A stretch of 64,000 bases of DNA from UBA7672 sp964550535 (GTDB taxonomy: Bacteria > Pseudomonadota > Alphaproteobacteria > Caulobacterales > Hyphomonadaceae): the NCBI GenBank assembly GCA_964550535.1, contig CAZJZQ010000001.1, positions 12,586-76,585 of the forward strand, written 5' to 3'. Positions 34,756 to 44,202 of the stretch are shown here, one piece after another. Each line of letters opens with the position of its first letter. Within the stretch, counting starts at the first letter, position 1. A program made the translations under genes and the position numbers. Below the pieces are notes generated by a model. That model saw nothing but the letters and a program-made list of their open reading frames with translations, was not told where the DNA came from and made no database searches.

Positions 34756-35814
34756 ATGAATGTTTCGGACTTTGATTTTGACCTTCCTGAGGAGCTAATC
34801 GCCCTGCGCCCTGCCGAACCGCGGGGGAGCGCACGTTTGTTGGTCGTGCGCGGGCCTGAGGGCTTGCTGGAAGACCGGACTGTCTCCGATCTCCCTGATT
34901 TGCTTGGCGCCGGGGACATTCTGGTGACCAACGATACGCGGGTGATCAAGGCGGCGCTCACGGGCATCCGGGGCGCTAGAGAACCGGGCGGTTCTGACGT
35001 CAGCGTCCACGTAAACCTCAACCGTCGCACTTCACCGTCGTGCTGGAGCGCGCTCGCCAAACCCGGAAAACGTCTCCGGGCCGGGGACCGGATTCAATTC
35101 CGCGCGGATCTGTCAGCCGTCATCGCCGAGAAGGGCGAGGAAGGGGCCGTTCTGCTGGAGTTTGACCGGACCGGCCACGCACTCGAAATTGCAATAAACG
35201 CCGCCGGCGAAACGCCTCTGCCGCCTTATATCGCGTCGCGTCGCCAGCCGGATGCCCGTGATGAGGCGGACTACCAGACGCATTTCGCCAAGTCGGGAGA
35301 ATCTGTTGCGGCGCCGACCGCCGGTCTGCACTTCACGCCAGACCTACAGCGGATGCTATCGGACAAAGGTATCGGGCAGGCGAGCGTCACGCTTCATGTC
35401 AATGCCGGAACCTTTCTGCCGGTGAAGGCCGACCGGATCGAAGACCATGTCATGCACGCGGAACAGGCAGCAATCTCGGAGGCTGCCGCACTCGCAATCC
35501 GCAATGCGCGCTCGCTTGGCGGTCGGTGCGTTCCTGTGGGAACGACAGCGCTACGGACACTGGAAAGCGCAAGCGCCAGCGGCGATCTCACCGCGTACTC
35601 AAGCGATACGTCGATCTTCATCACTCCCGGCTACCGCTTCCGCGTCGCCGATGGATTGATGACGAACTTCCACTTGCCCCGTTCGACCCTGTTCATGCTG
35701 GTGTCCGCCATGATGGGTCTGGATGTGATGAAGCGCGCGTATGCGCATGCTGTCGAAAACCGCTACAGGTTCTTTTCGTACGGTGACGCCTGCCTGCTGT
35801 TGCCGAAAGGATAA
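34756..35814 (+). CDS. queA: tRNA preQ1(34) S-adenosylmethionine ribosyltransferase-isomerase
   Basis: This 352-residue enzyme makes epoxyqueuosine from preQ1-modified tRNA using SAM. Motifs are DFDFDLPEELIALRPAEPRGSARLLVV at the start, VTNDTRVIKAAL, then EDHVMHAEQAAISEAAA, GTTALRTLESA and MTNFHLPRSTLFMLVSAMMG. It is two bases from tgt on the same strand, the usual queuosine order. Confidence 0.95.
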   Translation: MNVSDFDFDLPEELIALRPAEPRGSARLLVVRGPEGLLEDRTVSDLPDLLGAGDILVTNDTRVIKAALTGIRGAREPGGSDVSVHVNLNRRTSPSCWSALAKPGKRLRAGDRIQFRADLSAVIAEKGEEGAVLLEFDRTGHALEIAINAAGETPLPPYIASRRQPDARDEADYQTHFAKSGESVAAPTAGLHFTPDLQRMLSDKGIGQASVTLHVNAGTFLPVKADRIEDHVMHAEQAAISEAAALAIRNARSLGGRCVPVGTTALRTLESASASGDLTAYSSDTSIFITPGYRFRVADGLMTNFHLPRSTLFMLVSAMMGLDVMKRAYAHAVENRYRFFSYGDACLLLPKG

Positions 35815-35816
35815 CG

Positions 35817-36947
35817 ATGGCCGAGTTCCCCTTTCATATCGACGCCAGTGAAGGCGCGGCTCGCACGGGACGCCTCGCGACACCGCGTGGCGACATCAGC
35901 ACGCCCGCCTTTATGCCGATTGGCACCGCTGGAACAGTAAAGGCGCTTTACGTCGATCAGGTGCGCACGAGCGGCGCCGACATCATTCTTGGCAACACCT
36001 ACCACCTGATGCTGCGTCCCACGGCGGAGCGCGTCCATCGGCTGGGCGGGCTCCATCGCTTCATGCGGTGGCCGCATCCCATTCTTACTGATTCCGGCGG
36101 CTTTCAGGTCTTCTCCTTGTCGAGCCTCCGCAAGATGAAGGAAGAAGGTGTCGAGTTTCGCTCGCACCTCGATGGGGCGAAGCATTTCCTGTCGCCGGAA
36201 CGTTCCATTGAGATCCAGTCCGATCTTCTGGGCTCGGACATTGCGATGCAGCTGGACGAATGCGTCGGCAATCCCTGCGAACGTCCCGAAGCAGAGGCCG
36301 CGATGCGTCTGTCGCTGCGTTGGGGCGAGCGCTCGAAGGCGGCATTCGGGACACGTGATACACAAAGCCTGTTCGGGATTGTCCAAGGCTCAACCTATCC
36401 TGATCTGCGGCGTGAAAGTGCGCAGCGTGTCGTTGAGACCGGTTTTGACGGCTATGCCATAGGTGGCCTGGCGGTGGGCGAGGGCCACGACGCCATGTGC
36501 GACGCCGTGGAGATCACTGCGCCTCTGCTTCCGTGGGAGCGGCCCCGATACCTTATGGGAGTGGGCAAGCCGATTGATCTGGTGGAGTGCATCGCGCGCG
36601 GCATCGACATGTTCGATTGCGTGTTGCCGACGCGCTCTGGGCGCCATGGGCAGGCGTGGACGTGGGACGGCCCGCTCAACATGAAGAATGCGCGGTTTGC
36701 TGACGACGACGCCCCGCTGTATCCCGGCTCAGACTGCCCGGCCAGCCGCGACTATTCGAAAGCTTATCTGCATCACCTGTTCAAGGCGGGGGAGTATCTC
36801 GGGCCGATGCTTCTGTCCTGGCACAACGTCGCGTTCTTTCAGGCGCTGATGAAGGCTTGCCGCGACGCAATCGCCGAAGGGCGGTTCGAGCAACTCAGAA
36901 GCGAACTGAAAGCCCGTTGGCGGGGAGCGGATGTTCAGTCCGGCTGA
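35817..36947 (+). CDS. tgt: tRNA-guanine(34) transglycosylase (queuine/preQ1 inserting)
   Basis: This 376-residue enzyme exchanges G34 in tRNAs (Asp, Asn, His, Tyr) for preQ1. Signatures: DIILGNTYHLMLRPTAE, LTDSGGFQVFSLS (nucleophile region), GGLAVGEGH, RYLMGVGKPIDLVE and VLPTRSGRHG. The zinc motif differs from the standard C-x-C-x2-C: here the residues are S305, C307 and S310 in SDCPASRDYSKAYLHHL, so two of three Cys ligands are missing. Whether the lineage has lost the structural zinc is open. It follows queA by 2 bp. Confidence 0.94.
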   Translation: MAEFPFHIDASEGAARTGRLATPRGDISTPAFMPIGTAGTVKALYVDQVRTSGADIILGNTYHLMLRPTAERVHRLGGLHRFMRWPHPILTDSGGFQVFSLSSLRKMKEEGVEFRSHLDGAKHFLSPERSIEIQSDLLGSDIAMQLDECVGNPCERPEAEAAMRLSLRWGERSKAAFGTRDTQSLFGIVQGSTYPDLRRESAQRVVETGFDGYAIGGLAVGEGHDAMCDAVEITAPLLPWERPRYLMGVGKPIDLVECIARGIDMFDCVLPTRSGRHGQAWTWDGPLNMKNARFADDDAPLYPGSDCPASRDYSKAYLHHLFKAGEYLGPMLLSWHNVAFFQALMKACRDAIAEGRFEQLRSELKARWRGADVQSG

Positions 36948-37543
36948 GCGCCGCGATACTGGATGCGTGATTTGCCTGCCTGTGTCGTGCCGGCCGATGG
37001 ATCCGGTGCGGCAGGCGGCGCGCAGCCAAGCGCCGCCCCGATACCCTTCAGATAGGCCCGCCGCTGGATACCTCTTTCATAAGCGTCCCGCATGCGCCGC
37101 TCCCAGGCCGTGGCGCCGGATATCTGACGCACCACGGACCGGAACGGGATGATGTCCGTCATCGTGGAGGACACCGTGTCGAGCGCAAAGTCGGCCGCTT
37201 GGTCGCCAAGTTGCTGTCCCACCGTATCTTTCGGACCGGGCAGGGCGTCGGAATCGGGTCCAAGGACGCTTGTGAGGGCGCTTACGTCGGCAGCAATCGC
37301 GCCGCAGGTGAGTACTTTAACCGGTTCATAGGGTGAGACGATAACGTCCAGCACGGGTGGAATCTGCGTGCGCCGGAGGTTCAGGTCGTTCAGCGGGGTA
37401 AGGGCCGCATCATCGATTCCCGCGGTCGTCTTGTTCACGGCGCGGGAGAATCCATCGTCCCGCTTCGGGGCCCCGGAGGAGCACCCAGCCAGCAGAGCCG
37501 GTGCGGCAAGGAGCCCCCCGAGGGCGACTGTGATGCGCAGCAT
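36935..37543 (-). CDS. lipoprotein, unknown function
   Basis: This 202-residue protein has signal peptide and lipobox PALLAGC (C21). The mature sequence includes NKTTAGIDDAALTPLNDLNLRRTQIPPVLD, an Asp/Pro-containing middle and a C-terminal helical stretch AWERRMRDAYERGIQRRAYLKGIGAALGC. I do not recognise a family. Its C-terminus overlaps the end of tgt by 13 bp, on the opposite strand. Confidence 0.68.
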   Translation of the reverse strand: MLRITVALGGLLAAPALLAGCSSGAPKRDDGFSRAVNKTTAGIDDAALTPLNDLNLRRTQIPPVLDVIVSPYEPVKVLTCGAIAADVSALTSVLGPDSDALPGPKDTVGQQLGDQAADFALDTVSSTMTDIIPFRSVVRQISGATAWERRMRDAYERGIQRRAYLKGIGAALGCAPPAAPDPSAGTTQAGKSRIQYRGAQPD

Positions 37544-37681
37544 GGCCGGTTCCTCCTGAAGAAACCGGATATATTACAGGCTTGCCCAGGGTGCGACGCC
37601 GGAGTGCAGAAATTCTGGCGGCGGGCCAATATCCTTCGTTGACCCCAGCGGAATCGCCAACTAGGTTCCGCCGCTCTGCGA

Positions 37682-37757
37682 GAGCCGGTAGCTCAGTTGG
37701 TAGAGCACCTGACTTTTAATCAGGTGGTCCCGGGTTCGACCCCCGGCCGGCTCACCA
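37682..37757 (+). tRNA. tRNA-Lys (anticodon TTT)
   Basis: A full cloverleaf: acceptor GAGCCGG with CCGGCTC, D-arm GCTC, anticodon stem CCTGA/TCAGG with loop CTTTTAA (anticodon TTT), T-arm with GTTCGAC, and an encoded CCA end. Immediately after it lie the remains of a peptidase gene (see next). Confidence 0.96.
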
Positions 37758-37839
37758 CGCACCTTCCTGTACCAGTTCGATATCGAGTTGTTCACAGGCG
37801 GGCGTGTGTTGAGGTCTCGCACAGGCTCAGGCCAGTCAT

Positions 37840-38184
37840 GGCCATAATCAGGAAATCCACGCCGTTTCGCCGTGCTTGCGGATGGTGGCATAGTCTGCTC
37901 CCGCGCCGCCGGATCGGGTGGATGTTCGCGGCGCCCTTTCCGCTGGCACAGGCCTGACCTGGAGCGCGGCGCCTAGCGCCGCCAGCTACCGCGTATGGTG
38001 GCGAGATACGACCAGCCCGCAATGGACCAATGTCCGGCAAGTTGGTGGAAGCGAAACATCGACGACGACGCCGGGCGTCGTCGTCGATGACTGGTTCTTC
38101 GGCGTCCCGCCGGTTTCGGCCGATGGATATGAGAGCCCGCTCCGGTTCGCGGGGCCGGTCGGCGCCTTCTTCTCCGGCGAGTGA
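37840..38184 (+). pseudogene. C-terminal remnant of an M28-type peptidase
   Basis: From about 37894 an open frame reads SAPAPPDRVDVRGALS, then AASYRVWWRDTTSPQW, VVVDDWFFGVPPVSADGYESPL and ends GAFFSGE. This matches the C-terminal beta-sandwich of alphaproteobacterial M28-family peptidases that normally follow a catalytic domain of some 350 residues. Here an in-frame TAG at 37891-37893 interrupts it and the upstream 50 codons do not give the catalytic domain; the next stop is 37810-37812. It is probably a decayed gene left behind tRNA-Lys. Confidence 0.6.
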
Positions 38185-38188
38185 GCGG

Positions 38189-40117
38189 TTATCTCGGCGC
38201 GAGAATGTCATCGAGAAGCGCAGGCTTGCCTTCGATCCTCTCAAGCTTCGGGTATTTAAGTCCGCCGGTATAGTTGATCTTCACCGGGCGGATCCTGTCG
38301 CCGACACGCACTGTCAGATCGACGGAAGACTTGCCGCTGGCCGTCTCGGCAATCGCTTCCTTCAGGCGGTCGGCGGTGTAGGTGCGGCCATTTACGCTGA
38401 CGATTGTTCCTGCCGTGGAAAGGCCGGCGTTGAACGCGGGACCTTCCCACATCACGTTAGTGATGTCGCCGGCAGCGCTCGCCGTCAGTCCGATTGAGTA
38501 GCTATGGTTGGCGGCCCGGGTTCGTGCTTCCGTCGTCGCCTGAACACTGTTCGGCCTGTCCTGATAGACGAGCCGGTAGCCGCCACGTTCGATGCCGTCG
38601 AGCGGGGCTTGCGGCGCCACCGCATCGACCCGTCCGCGCAGGAACCCGCTCCAGTCCATGCGGTCAACTGAACTCAGCGCGTCCGTTAGATCTTCGAACG
38701 TGTAGGTGAGCTGCCCCCAGTCGCCGTCATTCATGCCGAAGAAGGTGCGGGCGAAATCATCGAGAGAACGCTTCCCGCCCGTTCGCTCACGAATAAGCGT
38801 ATCGACATCCAGCCAGATGAGCAGTCCCTCGGAATAGTAGTCCTCGCTACGCTGCCAGGAACTCCAGGGCAGCGAGCGCCTCGCCGCGATTACAGGGTCC
38901 TGCACAGTGTCGCTGAGCGGCCGCCAGTTACGCCCCGTGCGGGTCTGGTAGAGCGCCGCCGTATTCGCCATCGTATCCAGCGCCTGTTGCCTGGTCACAA
39001 AGCCGGAGCGGGCCGCCAGCACATGCCCCCAGTATTGTGTCTGTCCTTCATAAACCCACAGCAGGCTGCCGCGCATGGGCGTGTTATAGTGCGGCGTCCA
39101 AAGATCGGCGGGCCGCCGGTATTTCCCATTCCACGAGTGCACATACTCATGCGCCAGCAGGTCCTTCGAGATAAAGGCCGAGTTCCAGGCTGTGAAATAT
39201 CCCGATGTCACGCCATTGCTGCTGGAGCGCTGGTGCTCGATGCCGGATGTGGCGAGCACGTCGCTGACCGAGAGCAGAAAATCATAGTGGTCGAAGTGGC
39301 GGGCGCCGAACAATTTGTCGGCTTGAACCACAAGCGTCCGCAAAGTCCGGATTGCATCATCGGACGCAGCGACCATTTCGGGCGTATCGCCAAACGCGTT
39401 GAGGGTCACACGCGACCGCCCGCCGGGATCGAGATCCCAGGTGAGCATGTTCCGGCCTGCGTAGAGCGGCGAGTCGAGCAGCGTCTCGAAGGACACCGGT
39501 TTGAACGTCACGATATCTCCCTCGTGCGCCGCCGTTTCCAGCGCCGTCGCAAAGTTCCAACCCTCCGGCAGTTTGAGCGTCACGTCGAAGGGGATGCGGC
39601 GAGCATAGTGCCCAGCGGGATACAGCGCCGTCTGGTACCAGTTCAGCCGCAGCATTTCGGGCGTAACAATGGCGCCGCCCTGCGCTGACTCAATGGGGGT
39701 CAGGAATTGCGCTTCGACATCTATTGACTTTGCGTCAGGCGGGACATCGACATGGAAGGCGTAAACGCTTCCCGGATCGCGCGTCCATGGAAGCGTCTTC
39801 CCGTTCGCCGTAATCACCAGCCCGGCATAGTTATAGATCGGACCGCGTGGCGCATGGTTGCCGGGGATCCACTCGGGGTAGAGCAGGGTCACGCGCCCGG
39901 AGCGAGCGACAGGGATGGTCTGCCGGATACGCCAGAGCTGCCGTTCCACGTCTGACGTATCGACGTGCAATTGTATGGTTCCGGGATAAGTCACATCGCG
40001 CGCAACGGGCAGCGCAGCGGCGGCCGGAGCCGGCCGGGGCTCACTGTTTACAGCCTGGCCAGTCGCAGGAGCCGCAAGGGCGATCAGGAAAGTGAAGGCG
40101 GCAATGATCGTTTTCAC
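38189..40117 (-). CDS. secreted M61 family aminopeptidase with PDZ domain
   Basis: This 642-residue protein has a signal peptide of about 20 residues, an N-terminal beta domain (YPEWIPGNHAPRGPIYNYAG), the zinc site HEYVHSWN (H323, E324, H327) and a C-terminal PDZ domain (about 540-620: YSIGLTASAAGDITNVM... AGLSTAGTIVSVNG). The WVYEGQTQYWG segment supplies the third ligand Glu, so catalysis looks intact. It resembles Sphingomonas glycyl aminopeptidase, likely periplasmic. It lies back to back with the peptidase remnant. Confidence 0.9.
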   Translation of the reverse strand: MKTIIAAFTFLIALAAPATGQAVNSEPRPAPAAAALPVARDVTYPGTIQLHVDTSDVERQLWRIRQTIPVARSGRVTLLYPEWIPGNHAPRGPIYNYAGLVITANGKTLPWTRDPGSVYAFHVDVPPDAKSIDVEAQFLTPIESAQGGAIVTPEMLRLNWYQTALYPAGHYARRIPFDVTLKLPEGWNFATALETAAHEGDIVTFKPVSFETLLDSPLYAGRNMLTWDLDPGGRSRVTLNAFGDTPEMVAASDDAIRTLRTLVVQADKLFGARHFDHYDFLLSVSDVLATSGIEHQRSSSNGVTSGYFTAWNSAFISKDLLAHEYVHSWNGKYRRPADLWTPHYNTPMRGSLLWVYEGQTQYWGHVLAARSGFVTRQQALDTMANTAALYQTRTGRNWRPLSDTVQDPVIAARRSLPWSSWQRSEDYYSEGLLIWLDVDTLIRERTGGKRSLDDFARTFFGMNDGDWGQLTYTFEDLTDALSSVDRMDWSGFLRGRVDAVAPQAPLDGIERGGYRLVYQDRPNSVQATTEARTRAANHSYSIGLTASAAGDITNVMWEGPAFNAGLSTAGTIVSVNGRTYTADRLKEAIAETASGKSSVDLTVRVGDRIRPVKINYTGGLKYPKLERIEGKPALLDDILAPR

Positions 40118-40299
40118 GGTGGTTGCGGTCCTCTGGCGTGCCGGACATGAAATTGATCCGACCGCGCCGCCCCTGACAACCTCTAACAGCGGTCAGAGGG
40201 GCGCCGCCCACTGGAACCCATACGGATTCTGGGGCACTTACGGCGCAGACACCGGAACGGACGGCTGAAAACAGCTGCGGCGGGGCGAGGGAGACGCAA

Positions 40300-41955
40300 A
40301 TGGAAGTCGGTACTGGGCGGGATGAAAAGCCCGCGCCGTCCATGCGGACGGTCGTGTTGGCGTCTTCCACCGGAACGGCTTTCGAATGGTACGACTTCTT
40401 CATCTATGGCGCGTTGGCGCCGGTGATCGCCCGAAACTTCTTTTCAGGGCTGGATGAAACTTCGGGCCTCATCGCGGCTCTTGCACTGTTCGCCGCCGGC
40501 TTTCTTTTCCGCCCGCTCGGTGCATTGATTTTCGGCTGGCTGGGCGACCGGTTCGGGCGCAAGGGGGCATTCCTCGCGACCGTCGTGATCATGGGCGGCG
40601 CAACCTTCGCCATTGGCCTTCTGCCCACCTATGATCAGGCCGGTCCGGTCGGCACAATTCTACTTATCATCATCCGCATCCTGCAGGGGCTCGCGCTCGG
40701 CGGAGAATATGGCGGCGCAGCGATCTACGTGGCCGAGCATGCGTCGCCCCAACGGCGAGGCATGTCCACCGGCTGGATCCAGGCGTCGGCGGCGTTCGGC
40801 CTTCTCGGCGCGCAAGGCGTCGTTCTGCTGACCCGCCTCTATATGGGGGAGGAAACGTTCGTCGACTGGGGATGGCGTATCCCGTTCCTGGTCTCCATCG
40901 CCCTGCTGGCCATCTCCATCTGGATGCGCATGAAACTGAAGGAGAGCCCGGAGTTCGAACGGGCGCGAAAGGAAAACCGGCTCAGCCAGGCGCCATTCCG
41001 GGACGTGTTCCTGAAATGGAAAAACCTGAAAATCGTGCTGATTGCGCTGCTGTCGATTACTGGCGCGCAGGGCGCCATCTGGTGGTGCACCTTCTCATAT
41101 TCGCAGATTTTTCTTGAAACGACGATGAAGATCCAGCCGCTGTTCGCCAACATCGCGCTTGGCGTCGCCACGCTGATCAGCATCCCGCTCTATGTGTTCT
41201 TCGCTTGGCTTTCAGACAAGATCGGGCGCAAGCCGGTGATCCTGCTCGGTATCGGTCTTGCCGTCGTCGCCATCTTCCCGTCCTTTCAGACGATGGCGCG
41301 CGGCGCCAATCCGGTGCTGTTCGAGGCCATCGATGAGACGCCGGTTACGGTGACCGCTGACCCCGCGACTTGCTCTTTCCAGTTCGACATTCTCGGCCGC
41401 GCCAAATGGACAACAGGCTGCGATATCGCCCGCAATGCATTGCGGGGCGCAGGCGTCGCTTATGATACGGTCGATGCCCCGGCGGGGCAGGTGGCCGAAG
41501 TGCATGTCGGCGCCGCAATCGTTCCGGCCCCCGATGCTTCAGGCACCGGCGCTTCCGGCACGGCTGCAAAAATCACGGCAGAGGTGCGGGCCGCCCTCGC
41601 CGACGCGGGTTATCCTGCGCGTGCGAGGGATGAGCAGATCAACTGGCCGCTGATCGCGCTGGGGCTGTGCTTCATGGTGGTCGCGGCGACCGCGCTCTAT
41701 GGGCCACAGGCTGCTGCACTGGTTGAACTCTTCCCCACGCGCGTCCGCTATACAGCCCTGTCCGTGCCGTATCATGTCGGTGTCGGTTGGGTTGGCGGGT
41801 TCATGCCGGTCACAGGTGTCGCACTGGTGGCTGCGACGGGCGATCTGTTCGCCGGTCTTTGGTATCTGATCTTTTTCGCGGTCATCAGCTTTGTTGCATG
41901 CCTGTTCATGTTCCCGGAGACTCGCGGCCGGGATCTGAGGGCGGACGAGCACTGA
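40300..41955 (+). CDS. MFS transporter (MHS/ProP-type) with a large soluble insert
   Basis: This 551-residue carrier has the metabolite:H+ symporter start STGTAFEWYDFFIYGALAP, the signature LGDRFGRKGAF and EYGGAAIYVAEHA. Between membrane segments (about 330-447) there is a roughly 115-residue soluble insert with two Cys (CSFQFDIL... TTGCDIARNA) and a basic-acidic mix. Standard members are about 430 residues, so this is a real insertion. Substrate unknown; candidates are osmolytes or organic acids. Its stop lies 5 bp from the convergent histidine kinase gene. Confidence 0.85.
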   Translation: MEVGTGRDEKPAPSMRTVVLASSTGTAFEWYDFFIYGALAPVIARNFFSGLDETSGLIAALALFAAGFLFRPLGALIFGWLGDRFGRKGAFLATVVIMGGATFAIGLLPTYDQAGPVGTILLIIIRILQGLALGGEYGGAAIYVAEHASPQRRGMSTGWIQASAAFGLLGAQGVVLLTRLYMGEETFVDWGWRIPFLVSIALLAISIWMRMKLKESPEFERARKENRLSQAPFRDVFLKWKNLKIVLIALLSITGAQGAIWWCTFSYSQIFLETTMKIQPLFANIALGVATLISIPLYVFFAWLSDKIGRKPVILLGIGLAVVAIFPSFQTMARGANPVLFEAIDETPVTVTADPATCSFQFDILGRAKWTTGCDIARNALRGAGVAYDTVDAPAGQVAEVHVGAAIVPAPDASGTGASGTAAKITAEVRAALADAGYPARARDEQINWPLIALGLCFMVVAATALYGPQAAALVELFPTRVRYTALSVPYHVGVGWVGGFMPVTGVALVAATGDLFAGLWYLIFFAVISFVACLFMFPETRGRDLRADEH

Positions 41956-41960
41956 GACCG

Positions 41961-43379
41961 TTATCGCGCAGACGCTTTCGGCTGGTCGGCCAGCGGAATA
42001 AAAACGCTGGCTCGTAACCCGCCTCCCGGCCGGTTCTCAAGACGCAATTCGCCGCCATGGGTACGCGCAACCGCGTCGGCGATGGCGAGACCCAGCCCGG
42101 CGCCGCCCGTCCTGCGGCTGCGCGAGTCATCGCCGCGTACAAACGGCCGGGTGACGTTGGCCAATGCGTCGGACGTCATGCCAGGTCCGTTGTCGTCGAT
42201 GGTGACAACCGCCCTGTCGCCATCGGGCTGGATCGAAAGCGATGCTGAGCCTGCGTAGGTCAGCGCATTGTCGATCAGATTGCGCAACAGGCGGCGGAAG
42301 AGCACCGGCCGGCATGCGGCGGGTGTCCGTTGCTTGACGGCAAGTTCAACTGCCGCGCCCGTCTCGGTATAGTCCTCCACCATGTCTTCAACGAGGACCG
42401 CGAGATCAATCATCTGCACCGGCTCCGCTGACCGGCCCCGGCGGGCAAGTTCGAGAATATCGTCCAAGAGCTGCGCGGCTTCTTCGATTGTACGTATCGC
42501 CTTCTGACGCTCGGATGCGGGCTCCATCGACTCGACCCGTATGCGCAGCGAAGCGAGTGGTGTCCGGAGATCATGCCCAAGAGCCCCAAGCATGACGTCC
42601 TTCTCCTTGAGCAACTGGCTCACGCGTCGCGTCATTGCGTTGAATGCTTCGAGCGTTTGCTGAACATCGCTGGGGCCTTGCAGTTGCACCTCGCCTGGCT
42701 CGGCGTCCGAACCCACGCGCGCCGCCGCGGCCGCCATGTCCTTCAGAGGCCGTGACAGGCGGGCCGCAAACCAAAGCGATGCGCCCAGAACGGCCGCGAA
42801 AAGAATGAAAGTGTACCCTGCCAGCCGGACCACTTCACCGCGAGGCGGCTCCGGGCTGAAGAAAGCCGCGTTCACCCACCGCCCATCGGGTAACTGAGCG
42901 GACATAACGACCTCATTGCCGCGTCGTATCTCTCCGCCGGCAGGCGAAGGGCGGGTGCTTTCGAGCCGGCTGGTTCCCCCGGCAGGGGGCATCCGTGGTC
43001 TGTCGGGCCGTACTGCCGGCGTAATGGCTGCACGGATATCGACTGGCGCATCACCGGACTGGTTGAACGCGTTCCGCAAGCGTCCTTCCAGCTTGCTGTT
43101 GCGCGGCAGGTCACGCTCATCGATCATGTTGCGTTCGGCTATGCTGAACCGGGTTCCGCCACGACCGAACGCGGCCGCTCTCTGGGATGGCGGGTTGGCG
43201 TATATGTCGTGCGTCAGGTCAACGAAACGGGCCATCGCGGGGCCCGTCGCTTCGATCATGGCGGCGCGCGAACGCTCGGAAACCAGGAGCAAAAAGTTCA
43301 CAAGGCTTGCCGCCAGCAAAGCGATCGCCATCACGAGGGCCATCTGGCCAAACAGATTGCGCGGTAGGATACGCATCAC
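41961..43379 (-). CDS. sensor histidine kinase (EnvZ-like)
   Basis: This 472-residue kinase has two membrane segments (about 10-33 and 180-205), a proline and arginine rich periplasmic region between them, a HAMP domain, the H-box GALGHDLRTPLASLRIRVE (phospho-acceptor H269) and the ATPase motifs NLIDNALTYAG, DNGPGM and GGAGLGLAIADAVARTHGG. It pairs with the response regulator just upstream, whose stop overlaps its start. The signal sensed is unknown. Confidence 0.9.
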   Translation of the reverse strand: MMRILPRNLFGQMALVMAIALLAASLVNFLLLVSERSRAAMIEATGPAMARFVDLTHDIYANPPSQRAAAFGRGGTRFSIAERNMIDERDLPRNSKLEGRLRNAFNQSGDAPVDIRAAITPAVRPDRPRMPPAGGTSRLESTRPSPAGGEIRRGNEVVMSAQLPDGRWVNAAFFSPEPPRGEVVRLAGYTFILFAAVLGASLWFAARLSRPLKDMAAAAARVGSDAEPGEVQLQGPSDVQQTLEAFNAMTRRVSQLLKEKDVMLGALGHDLRTPLASLRIRVESMEPASERQKAIRTIEEAAQLLDDILELARRGRSAEPVQMIDLAVLVEDMVEDYTETGAAVELAVKQRTPAACRPVLFRRLLRNLIDNALTYAGSASLSIQPDGDRAVVTIDDNGPGMTSDALANVTRPFVRGDDSRSRRTGGAGLGLAIADAVARTHGGELRLENRPGGGLRASVFIPLADQPKASAR

Positions 43380-44089
43380 AGCTGCCGCACTTCTATCGCG
43401 AATGAATATCCGCCGCCCCAGACAGTTTTGATATAGCGTGGGTTCTTGGCGTCGGTTTCGATCTTGCGGCGCAAGCGGCTGATCTGATTGTCGATGCTGC
43501 GGTCGAAAACGCCAGCATCGCGGCCTTGGGTAATGTCGAGAAGCTGATCTCGGGTCAGCACGATCCGCGGCCGCTCCAGCAGCGCTAACAGCAAGCTGTA
43601 TTCGCCAGTGGAGAGCGGCACGCTCAAACCGTCCGCTCCCACCAGTTCACGTTCACCCGTTTTCAGGACCCAGTCGCCAAACGCGTAGTTAGGACTATCC
43701 CCTGGCATCTGTTTCGGCGGCAGACTGTTCGCCCGGCGCAGCACAGCCTTCACGCGCGCGAGCAGTTCTCTCGGCGAAAACGGTTTCACCACATAGTCGT
43801 CGGCTCCAACTTCGAGCCCCAGAATGCGGTCCAGTTCTTCGGATCTGGCCGTGAGCAGGATCACAGGCTGATTGCTGGTCGCGCGGATGTGCCGGCAGAG
43901 GCTCAGCCCATCTTCCCCCGGCATCATGATGTCCGCAATCACGAGATCGTAAGCGCCTACCGATAGCAACTGCCGCGCCTCGGAGGCGTCTCGCGCGCCT
44001 CTGACGCGAAACTGGTTGTTCTCGAAATACTCGACCAGCGGATCGCGGATCGAGGCTTCGTCTTCGACAATCAAGATGTTGTGGGACAT
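43376..44089 (-). CDS. OmpR/PhoB-family response regulator
   Basis: This 237-residue DNA-binding regulator has a receiver with acceptor D53 in DLVIADIMMP, VVKPFSP, and a C-terminal winged-helix (about 135-232; LSTGEYSLLLALLERPRIVLTRDQLLDITQG, then RSIDNQISRLRRKIE and IKTVWGGGYSF). It is co-transcribed with the kinase (4-bp ATGA overlap). A gene for an EF-hand protein lies 113 bp upstream on the same strand. Confidence 0.93.
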   Translation of the reverse strand: MSHNILIVEDEASIRDPLVEYFENNQFRVRGARDASEARQLLSVGAYDLVIADIMMPGEDGLSLCRHIRATSNQPVILLTARSEELDRILGLEVGADDYVVKPFSPRELLARVKAVLRRANSLPPKQMPGDSPNYAFGDWVLKTGERELVGADGLSVPLSTGEYSLLLALLERPRIVLTRDQLLDITQGRDAGVFDRSIDNQISRLRRKIETDAKNPRYIKTVWGGGYSFAIEVRQL

Positions 44090-44153
44090 GCAGCATCATA
44101 CCTGAAACGGGATGCAGCCTGCGCATCCCCGGTCAAGGATGCAACAGGCTGCG

Positions 44154-44198
44154 GAGCCGGCGGTGCCGGTCAGGGACGCGGGCCTCAGCCGCCGGCTC
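44154..44198. terminator. hairpin between the EF-hand gene and the response regulator
   Basis: A 10-bp stem, GAGCCGGCGG (44154-44163) and CCGCCGGCTC (44189-44198), with a 25-base loop lies 4 bp past the stop of the EF-hand gene; a second 8-bp stem GCAGCCTG/CAGGCTGC (44114-44152) follows. Neither has a T-tract. They may limit read-through into the regulator genes. Confidence 0.45.
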
Positions 44199-44202
44199 TC
44201 AA

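Noticed and set aside
37661..37891. A 76-residue open frame on the minus strand over tRNA-Lys
   Set aside because: It overlaps the tRNA gene and has no recognisable protein features.
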